Positions 63,469 through 64,000 of a stretch of DNA of 64,000 nucleotides are shown here, in pieces (within the stretch, counting starts at the first letter, position 1; every line of letters begins with the position of its first letter). This DNA comes from Actinobacillus sp. (GTDB lineage Bacteria > Pseudomonadota > Gammaproteobacteria > Enterobacterales > Pasteurellaceae). The position numbers and the translations under genes were made by a program. Under the pieces are notes generated by a model. The model did not search any database. It saw nothing but the letters and a program-made list of their open reading frames with translations, and had not been told where the DNA came from. The DNA is taken from positions 8,291 through 72,290 of the forward strand of contig JAHHQZ010000004.1 in NCBI GenBank assembly GCA_020026075.1, read 5' to 3'.

Positions 63469-63484
63469 ATTTAGAGAGTTTTTA
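63469..63484 (-). promoter_or_regulatory. Shared upstream element, copy 1
   Basis: ATTTAGAGAGTTTTTA lies about 80 bases before the pilL start; a nearly identical copy lies about 90 bases before the next gene upstream (63907-63922). Confidence 0.35.
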
Positions 63485-63490
63485 CTATTT

Positions 63491-63820
63491 TTAGCATTGT
63501 TCGAGATGTTCAAGCGGCACCCAGAGAGTCATACCGCTTTGTTGATCGGAACGTTGCACATAGAGTCCCATTGAGCAAGGCAATGGTTCCAAAACAGACT
63601 CCACAACGTTTTGTAATAACAAATGATCACCATTTTTGTCTACAACTAAATTGGTTTTCAGATCTAAATGCTTCATTGTCGTCAACATACCATCTTTAAC
63701 AAAGGTGAGTAAATGGGCTTTTTGATCAAGCAAAAACTCCCATACATCTTCGCCAATTTCATTGCTAAGAGCTTTTTGCCGATATATAAAAACTTTAACA
63801 TTTGGTTGTTTATTATCCAT
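63491..63820 (-). CDS. Unrecognised ICE protein
   Basis: The 109-residue soluble protein starts MDNKQPNVKVFIYRQKALSN and ends LWVPLEHLEQC. No signal peptide or membrane segment. It is first in view of the minus-strand ICE genes and has its own upstream element. No family recognised. Confidence 0.55.
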   Translation of the reverse strand: MDNKQPNVKVFIYRQKALSNEIGEDVWEFLLDQKAHLLTFVKDGMLTTMKHLDLKTNLVVDKNGDHLLLQNVVESVLEPLPCSMGLYVQRSDQQSGMTLWVPLEHLEQC

Positions 63821-63906
63821 ACGATTGATTTTTCGTTCCTTTCAGTTGTAAAAGGCGTAGAAAATAAACAAAACGCTGCGAAAAGATAAGGATCAATTAA
63901 ATATCC

Positions 63907-63922
63907 AATTTAGAGAGTTTTA
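63907..63922 (-). promoter_or_regulatory. Shared upstream element, copy 2
   Basis: AATTTAGAGAGTTTTA shares 15 bases with copy 1 at 63469-63484 and has similar spacing to its gene. Confidence 0.35.
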
Positions 63923-63947
63923 CCGTAGAAATAAAAAAGCCCTACAA

Positions 63948-64000
63948 TGACCTGACCCCAAAAACTTAGACTAAATTAATTTAAGGACTGGGCTCTGTAT
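63948..64000 (+). mobile_element. Left end of a probable IS3-family element
   Basis: TGACCTGACCCCAAAAACTT is a typical terminal repeat of IS3-family elements, and a ribosome binding site-like AAGGA follows near 63982. The element runs off the right edge, so its transposase cannot be seen. Confidence 0.55.

Overview
The window reads as a Pasteurellaceae chromosome (Haemophilus/Aggregatibacter-like; genus not decidable by eye). The clues are guaA-guaB next to birA, gcvA with a divergent GcvB small RNA, a MATE pump divergent from ribE, a one-domain L25, an AfuABC transporter, and an integrative conjugative element (ICE) with the ICEHin1056/PFGI-1 type of conjugation genes. Only two perfect H. 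influenzae uptake signals (AAGTGCGGT) were found, and no perfect copy of the A. pleuropneumoniae dialect.

Layout. 1-2024: AT-rich foreign remnant abutting the 3' end of guaA, with a Firmicutes-like relaxase gene split by a frameshifted IS630-family element and a decayed hydrolase. 2025-37011: ordinary chromosome: guaBA, birA, a TDT-family channel, alcohol dehydrogenase, afuABC with two intact binding proteins plus the scar of a third, udk-dcd, rlmM-gcvA/GcvB, adk, ampG, a purine permease, parE, potABCD, ribE/hmrM, truA-rplY, a detoxification operon (broken GST, nitroreductase, YqhD-type reductase), a dicarboxylate transporter, and a frameshifted rhomboid gene glpG. 37190 to the right edge: an ICE, with integrase (frameshifted near its start) and MOBH relaxase at its left end, then a Panacea-domain gene pair, then conjugation genes all on the minus strand. 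A plus-strand cargo block (about 44560-48370) splits the conjugation genes. It holds duplicated small-protein genes with structured leaders, a Fic protein, a decayed antitoxin and a DinJ-YafQ type toxin-antitoxin pair. The window closes on what looks like an IS3-family end.

Two patterns stand out. First, a motif with core AGGCCGGAATTTTTGC recurs about 40 times. It occurs as inverted pairs after genes and as single copies inside genes, at a spacing like that of DNA uptake sequences; it is absent from the foreign left end and more diverged in the ICE. It may be an uptake-sequence dialect new to this family or a self-spreading palindromic repeat. Second, the cargo block has four consecutive small genes whose leaders can each fold in two exclusive ways, one of which buries the ribosome binding site. 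This looks like a regulated, toxin-like or cassette-like system that I do not recognise.

Functional links: guaBA and the permease serve purine supply; AfuABC probably imports sugar phosphates under CRP control; PotABCD imports polyamines; the ICE genes encode relaxase, coupling protein, VirB4-type ATPase and mating channel, with addiction and stress modules as cargo. Positions and motifs were read by eye; no database search or folding program was run.
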